Below, piece by piece: positions 1-11,396 of a stretch of DNA of 64,000 bases (its first letter is position 1; each line of letters begins with the position of its first letter). The notes beneath the pieces were generated by a model that ran no database searches, was not told the DNA's origin, and saw only the letters and a program-made list of their open reading frames with translations. Position numbers and translations under genes: made by a program. The stretch spans positions 1-64,000 of the forward strand of contig JAKJHU010001643.1 of assembly GCA_022316685.1 (NCBI GenBank), in the 5' to 3' direction. This stretch comes from Progne subis subis. Taxonomy: Eukaryota; Chordata; Aves; Passeriformes; Hirundinidae.

Positions 1-521
1 GGGCCCTGGCACAGAGTGGGAGGAAAAGCTGTGGCTGCCCTGGAATGCTGGAAGTGTCCAAGGGCTGGTTGGAGGGGACTTCCTGCCCGGATGGGATGGG
101 ATGGGATGGGATGGGATGGGATGGGATGGGATGGGATGGGATGGGATGGGATGGGATGGGATGGGATGGATCTGTAATGTTGATTGCAGTGTGGAGTGGT
201 GGAAAGTTGGGAGGGGTAGGGATTGCAGTGGGGGATGGGGTGGTTTGGGCTCTTGGAGTAGGGGAGTAGAGGGAGGGAAAGCAAGAAGCAGTTTTTAAAG
301 CTGCTGGTGCTTTTAGAATTTTGGGGCCTGAAGTGTCTTGTGGGAGGTTGCCATGAAATTGGGAAGGCTGAGTTTAAGGTGCTGTGCAGGGTGAGGTGGA
401 GGGCAGTGATTTTGGGAGGTAAGGGTACCTGCTCCCAAGAAAGAAGAAGAAAGAAGAAGAAAGAAAGAAAGAGAGAGAGAGAGAAGGAAAGAAGGAAGAA
501 AAAGGAGGAAGGAAGGAAGGA
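1..521. repeat. Left flank of duplicated block, with (GGGAT)n array
   Basis: Unique-looking sequence leads into about 16 tandem GGGAT units at 89-169 and then, from about 437, a purine-rich AAGAAGG tract. The whole stretch recurs at 44712-45285 with the same order of parts, so it is host flank shared by the two ERV-A copies rather than part of the provirus. Open frames across the pentamer array only reflect its lack of stops. Confidence 0.85.
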
Positions 522-1335
522 AATGAAGCTCTATATGTCTAATTTAATAAGCACAAAGTTGAATTTAGCAGCAATGCAATTTTATTTAAGTAGCATTTTA
601 TAATCATATACAAAAATTGGCAGTGATTAATTAAAGATAAGTACTTTTGGATAAAGCATAAGCAAAACGACGGGGTATGGAGGGGGGTTTCTCACCCTAC
701 CTCACGTGCAAAACAAAGTAATCCAACTTAAACTCATATACTGTATGCTAATACATATTCATTAATATTTCTGTAAATCTCCTATTTTAATTTTAAAATC
801 TCGTCACTATACTACATAGCTCATGCTCCACTTGTTGTTAGGGGGTCTTCTTGGTTTTTGGTGGTCTTCTTCAGATGAAGGCTCATCATCTTCCTTGTCC
901 TATGAATAACCTTACTGGTTGCGCGTGCACTCTAAGTTTTGTGTTATACATAACTAAGCATTATGTTCCAAAAAGTAATTATTTCATGGATCAAACCACC
1001 ACCCAAACTCCCACCTTGGAATAGTCCCCACTTTGTCCATCTCAAGGCCAGTTCTATCTAAGACATCCTGTATCCCATAACATCTGCAAAGGGCCCATCT
1101 CCTACCTTGGAGTAGTCCCAGCTTTGGCCAATCCAGCTTTGAAACTCTTGCTTATCTCAAACTGCATCCTGTATCTTATTTTTCTCATGTAGCATCTGCC
1201 AAGGGGCCCATCTGCTTTGTAACACTACTCACATCTACTTTTTCCTTTACTACTTTATAACAACGATTTTCTAAAATAATATTTCTAAAATATTAATATA
1301 GTTACAATTAGCATGAATCATTTTCATTTATTACA
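522..1335 (-). repeat. 3' LTR of ERV-A1
   Basis: It matches the LTR at 10081-10904. The U3 end (right side) is TGTAATAAATG on the minus strand. The other end has lost the terminal TGTTATAA seen in the 5' LTR and abuts the purine tract directly. A minus-strand AATAAA lies at about 581-586, a plausible polyadenylation signal. Confidence 0.85.
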
Positions 1336-1358
1336 ATTTCCCCATTTCTCTTTTTAAT
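1336..1358 (-). other. Polypurine tract of ERV-A1
   Basis: On the minus strand this is a purine run ending in ATGGGGAAAT immediately before the 3' LTR, the expected plus-strand primer of a retrovirus. Confidence 0.7.
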
Positions 1359-1547
1359 CATATTGATTCATGCTTTTTAATTAAAACTGAATCTCGATTT
1401 CTTCTATATTCCCAATAATCCAGGTTTTCACGCTCTCTCATTTCAGCCTCTAATTTTTCTAACATCTCCCGTGCTGCATCAAGCTTTTCTCATTCCTTCT
1501 CAAATTTGTTGACATCTCTTGTGCTAGAGTAGTCTCTTTATGTTCAG

Positions 1548-3609
1548 TCAACATCTCTTCAGGTCTTTCTTTTGAGTGTGAGTAGGTCTAGCTTTTAATA
1601 TCATCAAAGAATTTGGTTTCCCTTTTGCTGCCAATTCTGGATCAATGGGCATTGCTGTAATTTGCATTCCTTGTATCACTGGGTGGATTAGTCTAAGAAG
1701 ACATGGAATCATGCATGGTAAGAATAACAATCCTAATCCAGAACATAACAGCATAAATCCCATTCTTCCACCGGCTCCTCCAAAGAGGTTATCCCACCAA
1801 TCCGTTTTTAGAATAGAATTCCACTTTTGAACAGGTACGTGTGCCACCCTTTTAATTTCTTCAGCAAGTTTTGTGATGGCTTCCCCATGATCATCTCTCT
1901 CCACACAGCACTCAGATTCCTTAAATCTTCCTCAAACTCCCCCTTCTTCAGCCAACAGATAATCTAGGGCAATTCTGGTTTGATATACAAATGCTCACAT
2001 TTGTGAATGCTGCTTGGCCAGTAACTTTAGGGCATCAGAAGTATGGTTTGATACAACCTCCACTCCTGCCTGGAGTCTTATCAATAGATTCAATAGATAA
2101 ATTGGGGTCCTATATCCCCAAGATCCATCCTCAGCCCAAGTTGCTGGGTCATAATACGCTATGATTCTTTCTGCAGGCCATTTGTCTTCCCCCCATTCCT
2201 GGTTTCCCCCTGCCTTTGGGAAGTGAGGTTTAAATCTCTTTATTCCTTTCTAGAGTCTCATCAAGTGGTGTTCCCAGCATATTGCTCCTAGACCTTGGTA
2301 TGACGAAGAAGGAGGGTCGTATAACTCCTAAGGTACAGGTTCCCTCCCACTTTTCGAGGTAATTCACTCTATGCTCATTGCCCACAAATCCAATATATTC
2401 CATCGGGGCTTTCCATTTACTGTCTGTTTTTCTTGTTGTTCCCATAGGATTTTAGGTCTTTTTTTGGATTGGTAGGGGTTAGCTCCAGGACTTTTATGCC
2501 AGCACAAACAGTTTGATTATTCCACTCACAATTAATTTCCTTTGTTATTCCCCAATACCCAGTAAAAGTTTTTGGTCAGGTCTTTTTATTATCCGAATTA
2601 ACTACTAAAGTAGATATACAAGGAGTATATCCTACTACTTCATTATATTCCTTCCTTCTCAAGTCATACAGACTGTTCCAATTACTTGATGACTCAAAAT
2701 CCATCCTTCAGGTCTTTAATGTCTTGGAAATTTGAGTATGATTCCATTTTAAAAATTGTTCTGGAGCTAGACTCTCACCTCTCCACAGCCATCTTTCAGC
2801 CATTCCCACAGATCCAGCACTTGGATAATCCTAATTCTGTAGCAATTTCTTGCATCAAATCTACAAAAAGTTCTTAGCTGAGGTTGTCAAATCCCAGTCA
2901 CTACACTGCTGTTTAATTGTTCATACAGCTTATCCAGTTCCTTTAATTCTTTCCCTATGGCTTTTTTACATCTTTTGTTTTTTTTGTTTTTCTTCTTTTT
3001 TCCTTAGTGCTATACCTCCTATACCTATACTTGGATCATTCCCATTCTCATCTTTCTCAAAACAACAAAAAAATTTCATATTGAGGACAGATTTGATCCA
3101 CTATGGATAAGGAGCTGGTCCATTAAATCCTAATTTTTCCCTACCCAATCCATTTTTCTATTTTTAACACAAACATCTATAAAATTGCTCTGATCGTAGC
3201 AGGCAGCACTAACATGTGGATGTGCCATGAACACAAATTCCATCTTGTCCTTGACCCACATGGAGTGATGGCATTTATTACAGGGATCACATTATTGGGA
3301 CTTTGTTTTTGCATAGATTGTTCTCTCATTGCACTCTTGTGCTGCTTGTTTTATTATTGTTTGTTCCTGCATTGCTCATTCCCTTCTCTCATGGACTCTG
3401 TCCAGAGTGGCTCCATAGTTTTGGCCAGTTGCCAAGGGCATCACGACAAACACAGTGAAAATAATCCTCAGGAATTTCAACTTTCTACTGTCCTCAAGGC
3501 CCTTTGGGTTGCAGCCAAGGGCCAAGATGTCAGGATTCTTGGGAGGAAAGTTTATATCCTGGGATCTAGTCACTGGTGCCTTTGGTCTCACTGGTACCCT
3601 TGGCCTCAT
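1548..3609 (-). pseudogene. env: ERV-A1 env remnant (surface and transmembrane subunits)
   Basis: The frame opening at 3609 encodes a long hydrophilic leader, a hydrophobic signal segment ending VFVVMPLATG and the start of SU. Later frames (2230-2445) read through an SU/TM-like stretch. At 1910-2100 the minus strand gives an HR1-like segment, an immunosuppressive-domain-like LDYLLAEEGG and a CC pair preceded by a position where a stop replaces the expected first cysteine of the usual CX6CC motif. The last open frame (1548-1904) holds a tryptophan-rich membrane-proximal region (KTDWWDNLFGG), a membrane span (GFMLLCSGLGLLFLP) and a short tail. The length of about 2 kb is normal for env, but frames change repeatedly, so no functional protein is expected. 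Confidence 0.75.
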
Positions 3610-4149
3610 GTTTGTTTCAAGGATGGCACAGATTACTCACAGTTCTCACAGCACTGCCCTCTCTCTCTCTCTCTCTGGTTAGTCAGCTACTTCTTCTTTT
3701 AGTCTAAACCACCAAAGCTCTGGAGATGTGCCAACCACAATAAGATTTGCTTTTTCACTACTTCAGTTAACAACCTGTTTGTTGGTGCTTTTTGCTCCGA
3801 TGTCGGGGATAATTATTAAGTCTTCATCCACCAATAGGCACATTCACAATGCCAGTTCACGTAAGAAATGTGTCTATAGCGTGGCACACAAATTCCTTCT
3901 CCACAGCAACTGTTAATTATGATACAGTGGTCTATAATACTATGAATTTGCTCTCTTACCTGCTCAAAAGCTAATATAGTAAAAACTCATTGGTCTAAAT
4001 TTTCTATTAATCAAACTGCTGCATAAAAGGTTCCATCTTCATATCTCAAAGGTGTTCCAAAAAAATCACTGAAAAATTTTTAAAGTTAACTGTTCACGCA
4101 TGCAATCTAAGCAAGTTAAACAAATCAATTGTCTCTCTCTTTCTTCTGC

Positions 4150-4500
4150 TCTTGTTACTCTCCACCACAAATTAAGGCAAAGCGCACAAATAACACAAAC
4201 CCATGGGCGACACTCTAAGCCATGCTTAGTACACTCCCAGTGTGTTACTTGTCTTGGACTCTTTTAGTAACAGGTGTTCCAGTCTCTTTTTCTGGAATTG
4301 TAGTTCCTCAATGAAATCTGTTAGTGTTAGTCGCTGAGGGCCTCTTAAAAGATTTTCAATCTGTTCAGGCTGTTCCCATTGATCAAGGAAGTGTCTAATC
4401 CCTTCCACAGCATTGTTCTGCCTCAAACTCAGTGGAGTTGCTGTAACAGCCAATCCAGAATGCCTAATTTTTCTAATAAATTAAAGTTAGTTGCAATTAC
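4150..4500 (-). pseudogene. Small cysteine-rich ORF 2 between pol and env (ERV-A1)
   Basis: I do not recognise this product. A 75-residue frame (4226-4453) contains the run LDQWEQPEQIENLLRGPQR and ends early through a frameshift. In copy A2 (48829-49164) the same ORF runs 111 residues and ends in a cysteine cluster with the pattern C..HGLEC....CVICALCLNC. The cluster is also visible in A1 but loses its last Cys to a one-base difference. The position between pol and env is where complex retroviruses keep accessory genes. It could instead be a displaced env exon or captured host sequence. Confidence 0.5.
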
Positions 4501-4758
4501 AAACACAAACCTTTAATGTTAACTATCAAAGGAGTTTTTAACCTGAACAGGTTAAGCAAGACAATTTTTCTGTTGTTTCTGGGTATCCTACTGTATCCAC
4601 ATCTTACTTTTATTATCCTTTGTTGTTCCTGCAGTGTTCTCAAAGCCACTAATCGTTCCATGTGATATGCTAAATAAATAATGCTCTTTGTACTTGATCT
4701 TCTATTATATAAGTATCAATGTTGATCTGTGCTAAAACCCAATTGTGCATTCTAAAGT

Positions 4759-5118
4759 CTACTCTACTCTACTAAAACATCGTATACAATTAATCATAAA
4801 AGCTACATCTCTTTGGTCCCAAGGTACAGTTGTTCTGTGCCAATGTCTTTGTCTCAGCCACTTCATGGTCACTGCTTTACACCGCTCACACTGATGACCG
4901 TGTTTGCAGCACCTTGCTGAAACATGGAAACTTCTCTCTGCGGGATGGCAGCTTCTGACCTTTCTGCTAAGGATATCTTGAATATCCTGGGGCTGGGTTA
5001 TTCTTTCAATATGTGGGTGGCACACCAAATGTGTTGCAGCATTATGTGAAATCCACAGCCGAAAACAATTTTCCATATGAGCTATAGCCTCTGGGCACCA
5101 AATGCTCTCTTCAGCCAT
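4759..5118 (-). CDS. Small cysteine/histidine-rich ORF 1 between pol and env (ERV-A1)
   Basis: A 119-residue uninterrupted frame starts with ATG at 5118, about 100 bases after the end of the integrase remnant. It begins MAEESIWCPEAIAHMENC, has a central Cys/His cluster (CCKHGHQCERC) and a basic tryptophan-containing end (KWLRQRHWHRTTVPW). No family is recognised. In copy A2 the start codon is kept at 49783 but indels shift the frame after about 30 residues. The composition looks protein-like rather than random, and the Cys/His cluster could bind zinc; both points are inference. Confidence 0.5.
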   Translation of the reverse strand: MAEESIWCPEAIAHMENCFRLWISHNAATHLVCHPHIERITQPQDIQDILSRKVRSCHPAERSFHVSARCCKHGHQCERCKAVTMKWLRQRHWHRTTVPWDQRDVAFMINCIRCFSRVE

Positions 5119-5214
5119 GTTGTGGATTAATTACAGTTTTACTTTAAACTGTTTTGGACTCTAATAATAAAAGGTTTAATCAAATTTAAGTCTTTTTAAT
5201 TTTACTTTCAGGTC

Positions 5215-7670
5215 TCCTGGTGTGAAATAATTTTCCAATCTTTATTGGGTATAGGTCCTTTTACCCTTGAAGCATGAGTCTAGCCTTTTTCTGCCGTTCG
5301 AACTGTGGTTTTGTCAGAGAATCCATTGTCCCTCTTTTAGAGTTGCTCCTAGGTTTTTCATGGCTTCTACTTCTGCTAAAGAAAAGTATGGTGTTTGATT
5401 TTGTGTTCCTGCTTCCTGAAAAGTCATAATTACATTGCTGTTTTCCCTCAGGGCAGCTTTCTTAGCTTTCATCATCAGCCAAATTGTTTCTTTTTTTAAT
5501 GTCTCTCCCCTCTGGTGGCCTTTCACATGAACCACTGCTATCTTTTTTGGCTCTTCAAAGCTTTAAGAATTTGAATTATCAATCCTTGGTGCACTAATCC
5601 TTTTCTTTGAGTGTTTATAAGTCCCCTTTCTTTCCAATTTCTAAATGTATGCACTACCCCAAAGGCATATTTTGAGTGGTGTATATGGTCCCTTCTCGAT
5701 CCTTTAATAACAGCACATGCACAGAATAATGCATGGAGTTCACAGGCTTGTGCTGACCAGGACGGGCTAAGGGGACCAGATTCTTTTACTTCCAGTTTTT
5801 CTCCACGAATTATGGCATACCCAGATTTCCTTCTTCTACCACTCGGGATGATACATCTATAAATAATTTTTCTCCTGTTTTTAATTCTTGTTCTCTAAAT
5901 CTGGGCATATTTTTGTTTGTAACTCTATGACCTCCTGTGAATCATGTATTAATTCTTCCCCTGGGTCCCGTAAAGGAACTGAGCGGGGCTTTGTATATTT
6001 GTCACTCAGCTCTAATCAGGGAGGCTATCAAGATAGCCTCATATTTTAATATTCTGCTATCAGTTAACCATTTTTCAGCCTTTTTAGCAAGGATTCCCCT
6101 AATATTATGGGGGTGTACACTTCCAGTGGTGCCCCAAAGGTTACTTTTGGGCTTCTTCTACGAACACAGCAGTGACTACCAGAGCTTGCAGGCATGTTGG
6201 CCACTCTTACTAATTGGATCCAATAATTTGGAATAATATCCTACTGGCTTTCGGCTTCCTGCCCAATCTTGAGTCAATACTTCATAAGCCTTTGATCAAC
6301 TGTATTAACAAATAATTGAAAAGGCTTGTCTAAATTGGGAAGACTCAGTACAGGAGCTTGCAGTAGGGCTTCTTTAACTTGCTCCAAATTTTCCTGATCC
6401 CTTTCAGTCCATTTCAAGCAATTGGTAGTTAATTTCCATATAGAAATTTTACTTTTCTACTAAACCCTTCTATCTCTTGCCTACAATAACCCCAAAGACT
6501 CAAAACTGCTTTATTTCTCTTTTAGACTTTGGGGGTCCCATGTTCAATATTCCTGAAACCCTTTCAGGGTCTAGCTTTTTCTTTTGCTTACTAATCCAAT
6601 GACCTAAATACCGCACTTCTGACTCTACAAACTGCAATTTTGACTTTGATATCTTCAGCCGTTTTCTCCCAGAAAATTTAGAAGCTTAATAGTACCCTTT
6701 CTAGTTTCCTCTTCAGTTTCTCTTGCTACTAACAAATCATCTACATACTGTAGCAGCTTAATTCCTTTGGTAACTCAAAGGACTTCCAAAGATTTTCTAA
6801 CGCCCTCCCAAAAAGATTGGGTGCCTCTGTAAAACCTTGCGGTAGCACCGTTCACCTGAATTGTTCTCTCCTACCTGTATCTGGGTCCTCCTACTCAAAG
6901 GCAATCCCTACTGCCCTCATCCAGAGGGCAAGTTCAAAAGGCATCCTTTAAATCCACGACACTGTACCAAATGTAATTAGGAGGTATCTGGCTTAGCTAC
7001 TCCTGGAAAGCGGGTAATGGTTCTTTGATTTACCGCTCTGAGATCCTGGACTAGTCGGTAGCTACCATCAGGCTTCTTTACCGGCAGGATGGGGGTATGA
7101 TGTGGTGACACACAGGACTCCAACACCCCCTGATGTACTCAATTCTCAACTACCGGTTTCAATCCCTTCCGACCTTCCAGTGATATCGGATATTGTTTTA
7201 CTCGAATGGGGATTTCTGGGTTCTGTATTTCAACGCTAATGGGCTGAATGTTTAATTTTCCTACTTCACCAGTATACCACACAGTGTCGCTAATCTCAAA
7301 ATATCTTCTTCAGTTAAAGAATAGATTTTAAGTTTTCCTTCACAGGGTTATTTTAACCCAAGGCTATTATTCAGTCCTTCCTAATAAATTATTATCAGCC
7401 TCTGGTATTAATACCAAATCATTCAGTCCAAATTTTTCATCCAATTCAATCTGCACATTTTTAATTACAGGAACCTGAAAAACTTCTCCTTTAACCCCAA
7501 TTACTGGGACACGTTCATGACTTACTTCCCTTGTGGTAGTTTTCTTACTGTGGACCTAGTAGCTTCTGTGTCCACCAAAAATGTGATTTCTTCCTTTTGA
7601 GGACCTATTTTCAGTTTTATCAAGGGCTCTTCTAGGTGTTCAGTCCTCATTAAATAGAGCCCTGACCCCC
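5215..7670 (-). pseudogene. pol: ERV-A1 pro-pol remnant, integrase mostly deleted
   Basis: Directly after the gag UAG come a protease segment with LVDTEAT where the aspartyl-protease motif is normally DTGA, and the LLGRD end of protease (about 7390). Reverse transcriptase follows, with a TVLPQG-type turn near 6840 and YVDD near 6745. RNase H pieces (KYAFGVVHTF near 5640, VHVKGHQ near 5530) lead into the start of integrase (5314-5400). There the sequence jumps to the integrase C-terminal tail (DKTTVRTAEKG near 5290) and ends near 5215. The HHCC finger and DDE core are absent. Many stops and frameshifts are present. Copy A2 has the same deletion. Confidence 0.8.
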
Positions 7671-9276
7671 CTAGTCTTCTTGAAACATTTTCTCATCTTG
7701 CTGCCTCTTTCTACAGATTTTTGTAGATGTCCCTTTTTGTGGCAATAAAAACAAGTGGGTCCTGTACCTTCTGGAGGTAGGACAAGAAGTTTGTAAGTGT
7801 CCTTTCTGGTGACAGGAAAAACACGTGGGTCTCGTATCCCCAGAGGTGGGACTTGCCTTTTTCTGTTGTTTGTTCTTTCCTGAGCGCTTCTCTGTATTCA
7901 TGGTTGTCTGTGTTTCCTTGACTGCTGCCATTAAAATCTGTGTTTTGTCTTTTGCCTCTCCTCATCTCTTCTCACATACACTTTCTGTGCTTCTCTTAAC
8001 AATTCCTGAAGCCCCCTATCCTGCCAATTTTCTACTTTTTCCAGCTTCTTCCTGATGTGCCCCCAGGACTTAGCTACAAATTGTGTTTTCAAAAGGACCT
8101 GTCCTGCTGCAGTGTTGGGGTCTACACCTGAATATAACTGCAAGGCTTTTCTTAGTCTTTCTGACCAGTCTGCCAGGGGTTCATCCTTCCCTTGGTGCTC
8201 ACTTAGAGCTTTCCTTATATTCTGCCCCTTGGGCACTGCTTCCCAGATTCCTCGGATTATCATCCACCGGAGATCACTCATATTCTGCCTGTGTCTTTCA
8301 TTCTGATTATTCCAACCTGGATCTTGCATAGGCCATTTCTGATGCCCCTGGTCTGGCCCCTGACATTCTCTATCCCAAACCCTCATTCCTGAATGTCTAA
8401 TCATTTCTCTTTCTTCCATGGTAAACAAGATTCCTAAGACAGACTGCAGTTCCACCCAGGTGTATATATTCAGCCCCAAGAACTGATCTAATCTCTCTGC
8501 CACTCCAAGAGGATCCTCTAGCAGCCTGCCCATCTCCTTCTTAAACTCCCTAACATCCCCTGTGTTCAGGGGAACACTCACATCACCAATAGGTCTCTGT
8601 TCTGGATTTGCCATTGGAACTTTTCTAAGCGGGTATAGTCCATCTTCCATTTTTGCTTCCCCATCCCATCATCACTTCTCCCTCCCCCCCTCTAGTTCTA
8701 TGTGCTACTGGCCCTCCTGAATAGGGGGTGTTTGCATTTACAGGAGGACCCTCGGGGGCTTGGGGTTGAACGGGCTGATTAGGTTGCCTATAAGGGGCGG
8801 GAGGTGATCTAACGGATCCTAGGGCTGTGTCTGTCTTTTTGGCTGCTTGCCCTCTGGTTTGTAAAGGATACAACAGATGACCTTGCTTCCTTGCCTTGAG
8901 TGACAAATTCACCTTTCCCCTGGGAAGCCACAGAGCAGCATATTCGCTTTCTTCCTGATTAAAAGGTTCTTTTGAATTCATACAAATTCAAAGCCTGGCA
9001 AATCCAATCTTCAAACGATCGGACTTTGGCCAATATAAATTATCTTTCCAATCATTTCCTTTGTCCATTCAACATACAATAATTAATCATTTTCTGCTTA
9101 CTTTTTCCTCTTGGGATTCCCATGCATCCCAGTATCATAACATCATCCCCAGTGGACTGTCCTGAGGGATGCTCCCCTTCTGAGAACCCCCCTCACAGTT
9201 CCCAGGTATACCAGGCTCTTGTGAATTCATAATTCAGCTCCTCCAGGTCTAAGGAGTTACTTTTCCTTGGACCCAT
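7671..9276 (-). pseudogene. gag: ERV-A1 gag remnant
   Basis: The likely start is ATG at 9276 (MGPRKSNS), where Met-Gly would allow myristoylation of matrix; the frame soon meets a stop. A proline-rich spacer follows (8625-8981). The best-kept part is a 239-residue frame (7931-8650) with gammaretrovirus-type capsid features: VPLNTGDVREFKKEMG, a QFLGLNIYTW segment and a charged helical end leading to nucleocapsid. The nucleocapsid has a zinc knuckle CFSCHQKGHLQTSC near 7810 and a degraded second one. Gag ends at a UAG (7671-7673) followed by GGG GGU CAG, like the readthrough context of gammaretroviruses. Confidence 0.8.
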
Positions 9277-10059
9277 TTTTGGCGGCAACAAAGCAAGAAA
9301 CCCGGTCCAGGAGAATCTTGGTCTCCCTCACTCACTTGTGGTTCAGTCCTCTCACTTATTATTCTGTTGCACTATCTTGTCTTTTGCCAACTGTTTGCCT
9401 CATGCCTAATTCCAATCTTTCTCCCAATCTGTCTTCCCTGACTATATCCTTCTAGCCACTTTCCCTTGCAATCCCTCTTAGTCTCATACTAAAGTTACCA
9501 ACTATTTACTTCTCAAAGAAAATTGAACTTGACTCAATTGCTCCCTCCTTATTCACCTGCCCAGCATCAGATCACTCCCTTCTCCTCGAGGACCTTCCCC
9601 TGGGTTCTCGGGCCGGGACCCTCCCTGCCAGTCCCTCCCAGGGATCCTCACTCGTTCTCTCTTTTCACTTCCCTCCTTTCCTGCCTGTCTCCTCACAGAG
9701 AGCTGAAAACGTGGTACTGGGAGGTTCACACTGCTTCAGGGGTCTGGGCTACCAGCCCCCATTTTAGATATTCTACACACACAAACACACAGCCGCCTGC
9801 CTGCCCAACCCCGTGGTACTTACACAGTCCATTTTCCCACACGGTTCTTGTGCACAAGACATTTTACAGGCGCCTTTACCTTTAGCTGGCACTCCAATGG
9901 CAGTGTTGGTGTGTGCCTCCTATTGCTGGCTTCCTTTGCTATGCATTATCGTAATTGGAACTCCTTCTCCAAGGGAGCCTGGTCTAACCTCGGGACCACC
10001 TTAAAAGAGCTGGTGGGGAGCTCCTTCCCGAGACTAGCCGTCCTTCCCCAGGCTGGAGT

Positions 10060-10077
10060 TCCCGGGTTTCAGCACCA
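10060..10077 (-). other. Primer-binding site of ERV-A1 (tRNA-Phe-like)
   Basis: The 18 bases next to the 5' LTR read TGGTGCTGAAACCCGGGA on the minus strand. The vertebrate tRNA-Phe 3' end would give the same sequence with one mismatch (C for T at position 7). The site is identical in copy A2 (54720-54737). Three bases (ATT on the minus strand) separate it from the LTR. Confidence 0.7.
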
Positions 10078-10080
10078 AAT

Positions 10081-10904
10081 TGTTATAAATGAAGCTCTAT
10101 ATGTCTAATTTAATAAGCAACAAAGTTGAATTTAGCAGCAATGCAATTTTTTTTAAGTAGCATTTTATAATCAAGCATATACAAAAATTTGGCAGTCATT
10201 AATTAAAGTAATGTTCGGATAAAGCATAAGCAAAAACGACCAAGGGCAGGGGGAGTTTCTCACCCTACCTCATGTACAAAACAAAGTAATCCAACTTAAA
10301 CTTATATACTGTATGCTAATACTTATTAATATTTCTTGTAAATCTTTCTATTTTAATTTGTAAAATCTACGTCGCTATACTACATAGTGCATGCTCCACT
10401 TGTTGTTAGGGGGTCTTGGCTTTTTGGTGCTCTCTTCAGATGAAGGCTCATCATCTTCCTGTTGTCTCCTGAATAACCTCACTGGCGGCACGTGCGCTTT
10501 AAGTTTTGTGTTATACATAACTAAGCATTATGTTCGAAAAAGTAATTATTTCATGGATCACACCACCACCCAAACTCCCAGCTTGGAATAGTCCCAACTT
10601 TGTCCATCTCAAGGCCAGTTCTATCTTAAGACATCTGTATCCCATAACAGCTGCAAAGGGCCCATCTCCCGACCTTGGAGTAGTCCCAGCTTTGGCCAAT
10701 CCAGCTTTGAGACTCTTGCTTACTCAAACTGCATCCTGTAGCTTATTTTTCTCATGCAGCATCTGCAAAGGGGCCCATCTGCTTTGTAACACTAATCACA
10801 TCTACTTTTTCCTTTACTACTTTATAAGAAATTATTGCTGACATATATAGATTTCCAAAATATTGATAGGATTAGAATTAGCATAAATATTTTCATTTAG
10901 TACA
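10081..10904 (-). repeat. 5' LTR of ERV-A1
   Basis: The LTR has imperfect inverted ends, TGTTATAAATG on the left and CATTTAGTACA on the right. It matches 522-1335 and 54741-55577. The flank to the right (from 10905) is unrelated to the flank of copy A2. Confidence 0.85.
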
Positions 10905-11114
10905 TATTTATAGTTTGATATCTACAATGTCCGATTGATATTGATCCTCAGCACATTAAATGCCATCTAAATATATATGAAAATCAAGACCCTTCATGGC
11001 TGACAATCAATCAGACTTTGTCCTCACTCCCTCGCCACCATTTCCCTCATCCAACCCCTGGCACTCCTATGGATCAGGAACAGTGTGGCCAGCAGGAGCA
11101 GGGCAGTCATTCTT

Positions 11115-11396
11115 CTCCTGTGCTCAGCACTGGTTGGGCAGCACCTCGAGTGCTGTGTCCAGTTTTGGGCTCCCCAATTTAAGAAGGACATGGAGGGGCT
11201 GGAGTGTGTCCAGAGAAGGGCAACAAGCTGGTGAGGGGTCTGGAACACAAGTCCTGTGAGGAGAGGCTGAGGGGGATGGGGTTGTTTATCCAGGAGAAGA
11301 AGAGGCTCAGGGGAGACAAGGGAGTGTCAGGGCACAGGTTTGACTTGATGATGTCCAAGGTGTTCTCCAACCTTGCTGATTTTGTGATTCTCTGAA
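11115..11396 (+). repeat. CR1 LINE fragment, sense, internally deleted
   Basis: The segment from the CTGTGTCCAGTTTTGGGC region through GGAGAAGAAGAGGCTCAGGGG is typical CR1 sequence near the 3' end. It jumps to the CR1 terminal region (CTCCAACCTTGCTGATT, ending in TGATTCTCTGA). Much of the intervening CR1 sequence is missing. 10905-11114 shows no recognised feature. Confidence 0.75.

Larger units (their letters stand above)
522..10904 (-). mobile_element. ERV family A, proviral copy A1
   Basis: A provirus on the minus strand with two related LTRs (522-1335 and 10081-10904), a primer-binding site, gag, pro/pol and env remnants and a polypurine tract in normal order. The Gag capsid resembles the gammaretrovirus p30 type and Gag and Pol are separated by a UAG, so it looks gammaretrovirus-like (class I). 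Reading frames are broken by many indels. Most of integrase is missing, and about 1.6 kb of extra sequence lies between pol and env. A second copy lies at 45286-55577. Confidence 0.9.

Noticed and set aside
45..298. MGWDGMGWDG repeat protein
   Set aside because: It is a translation of the (GGGAT)n array and has no coding support.
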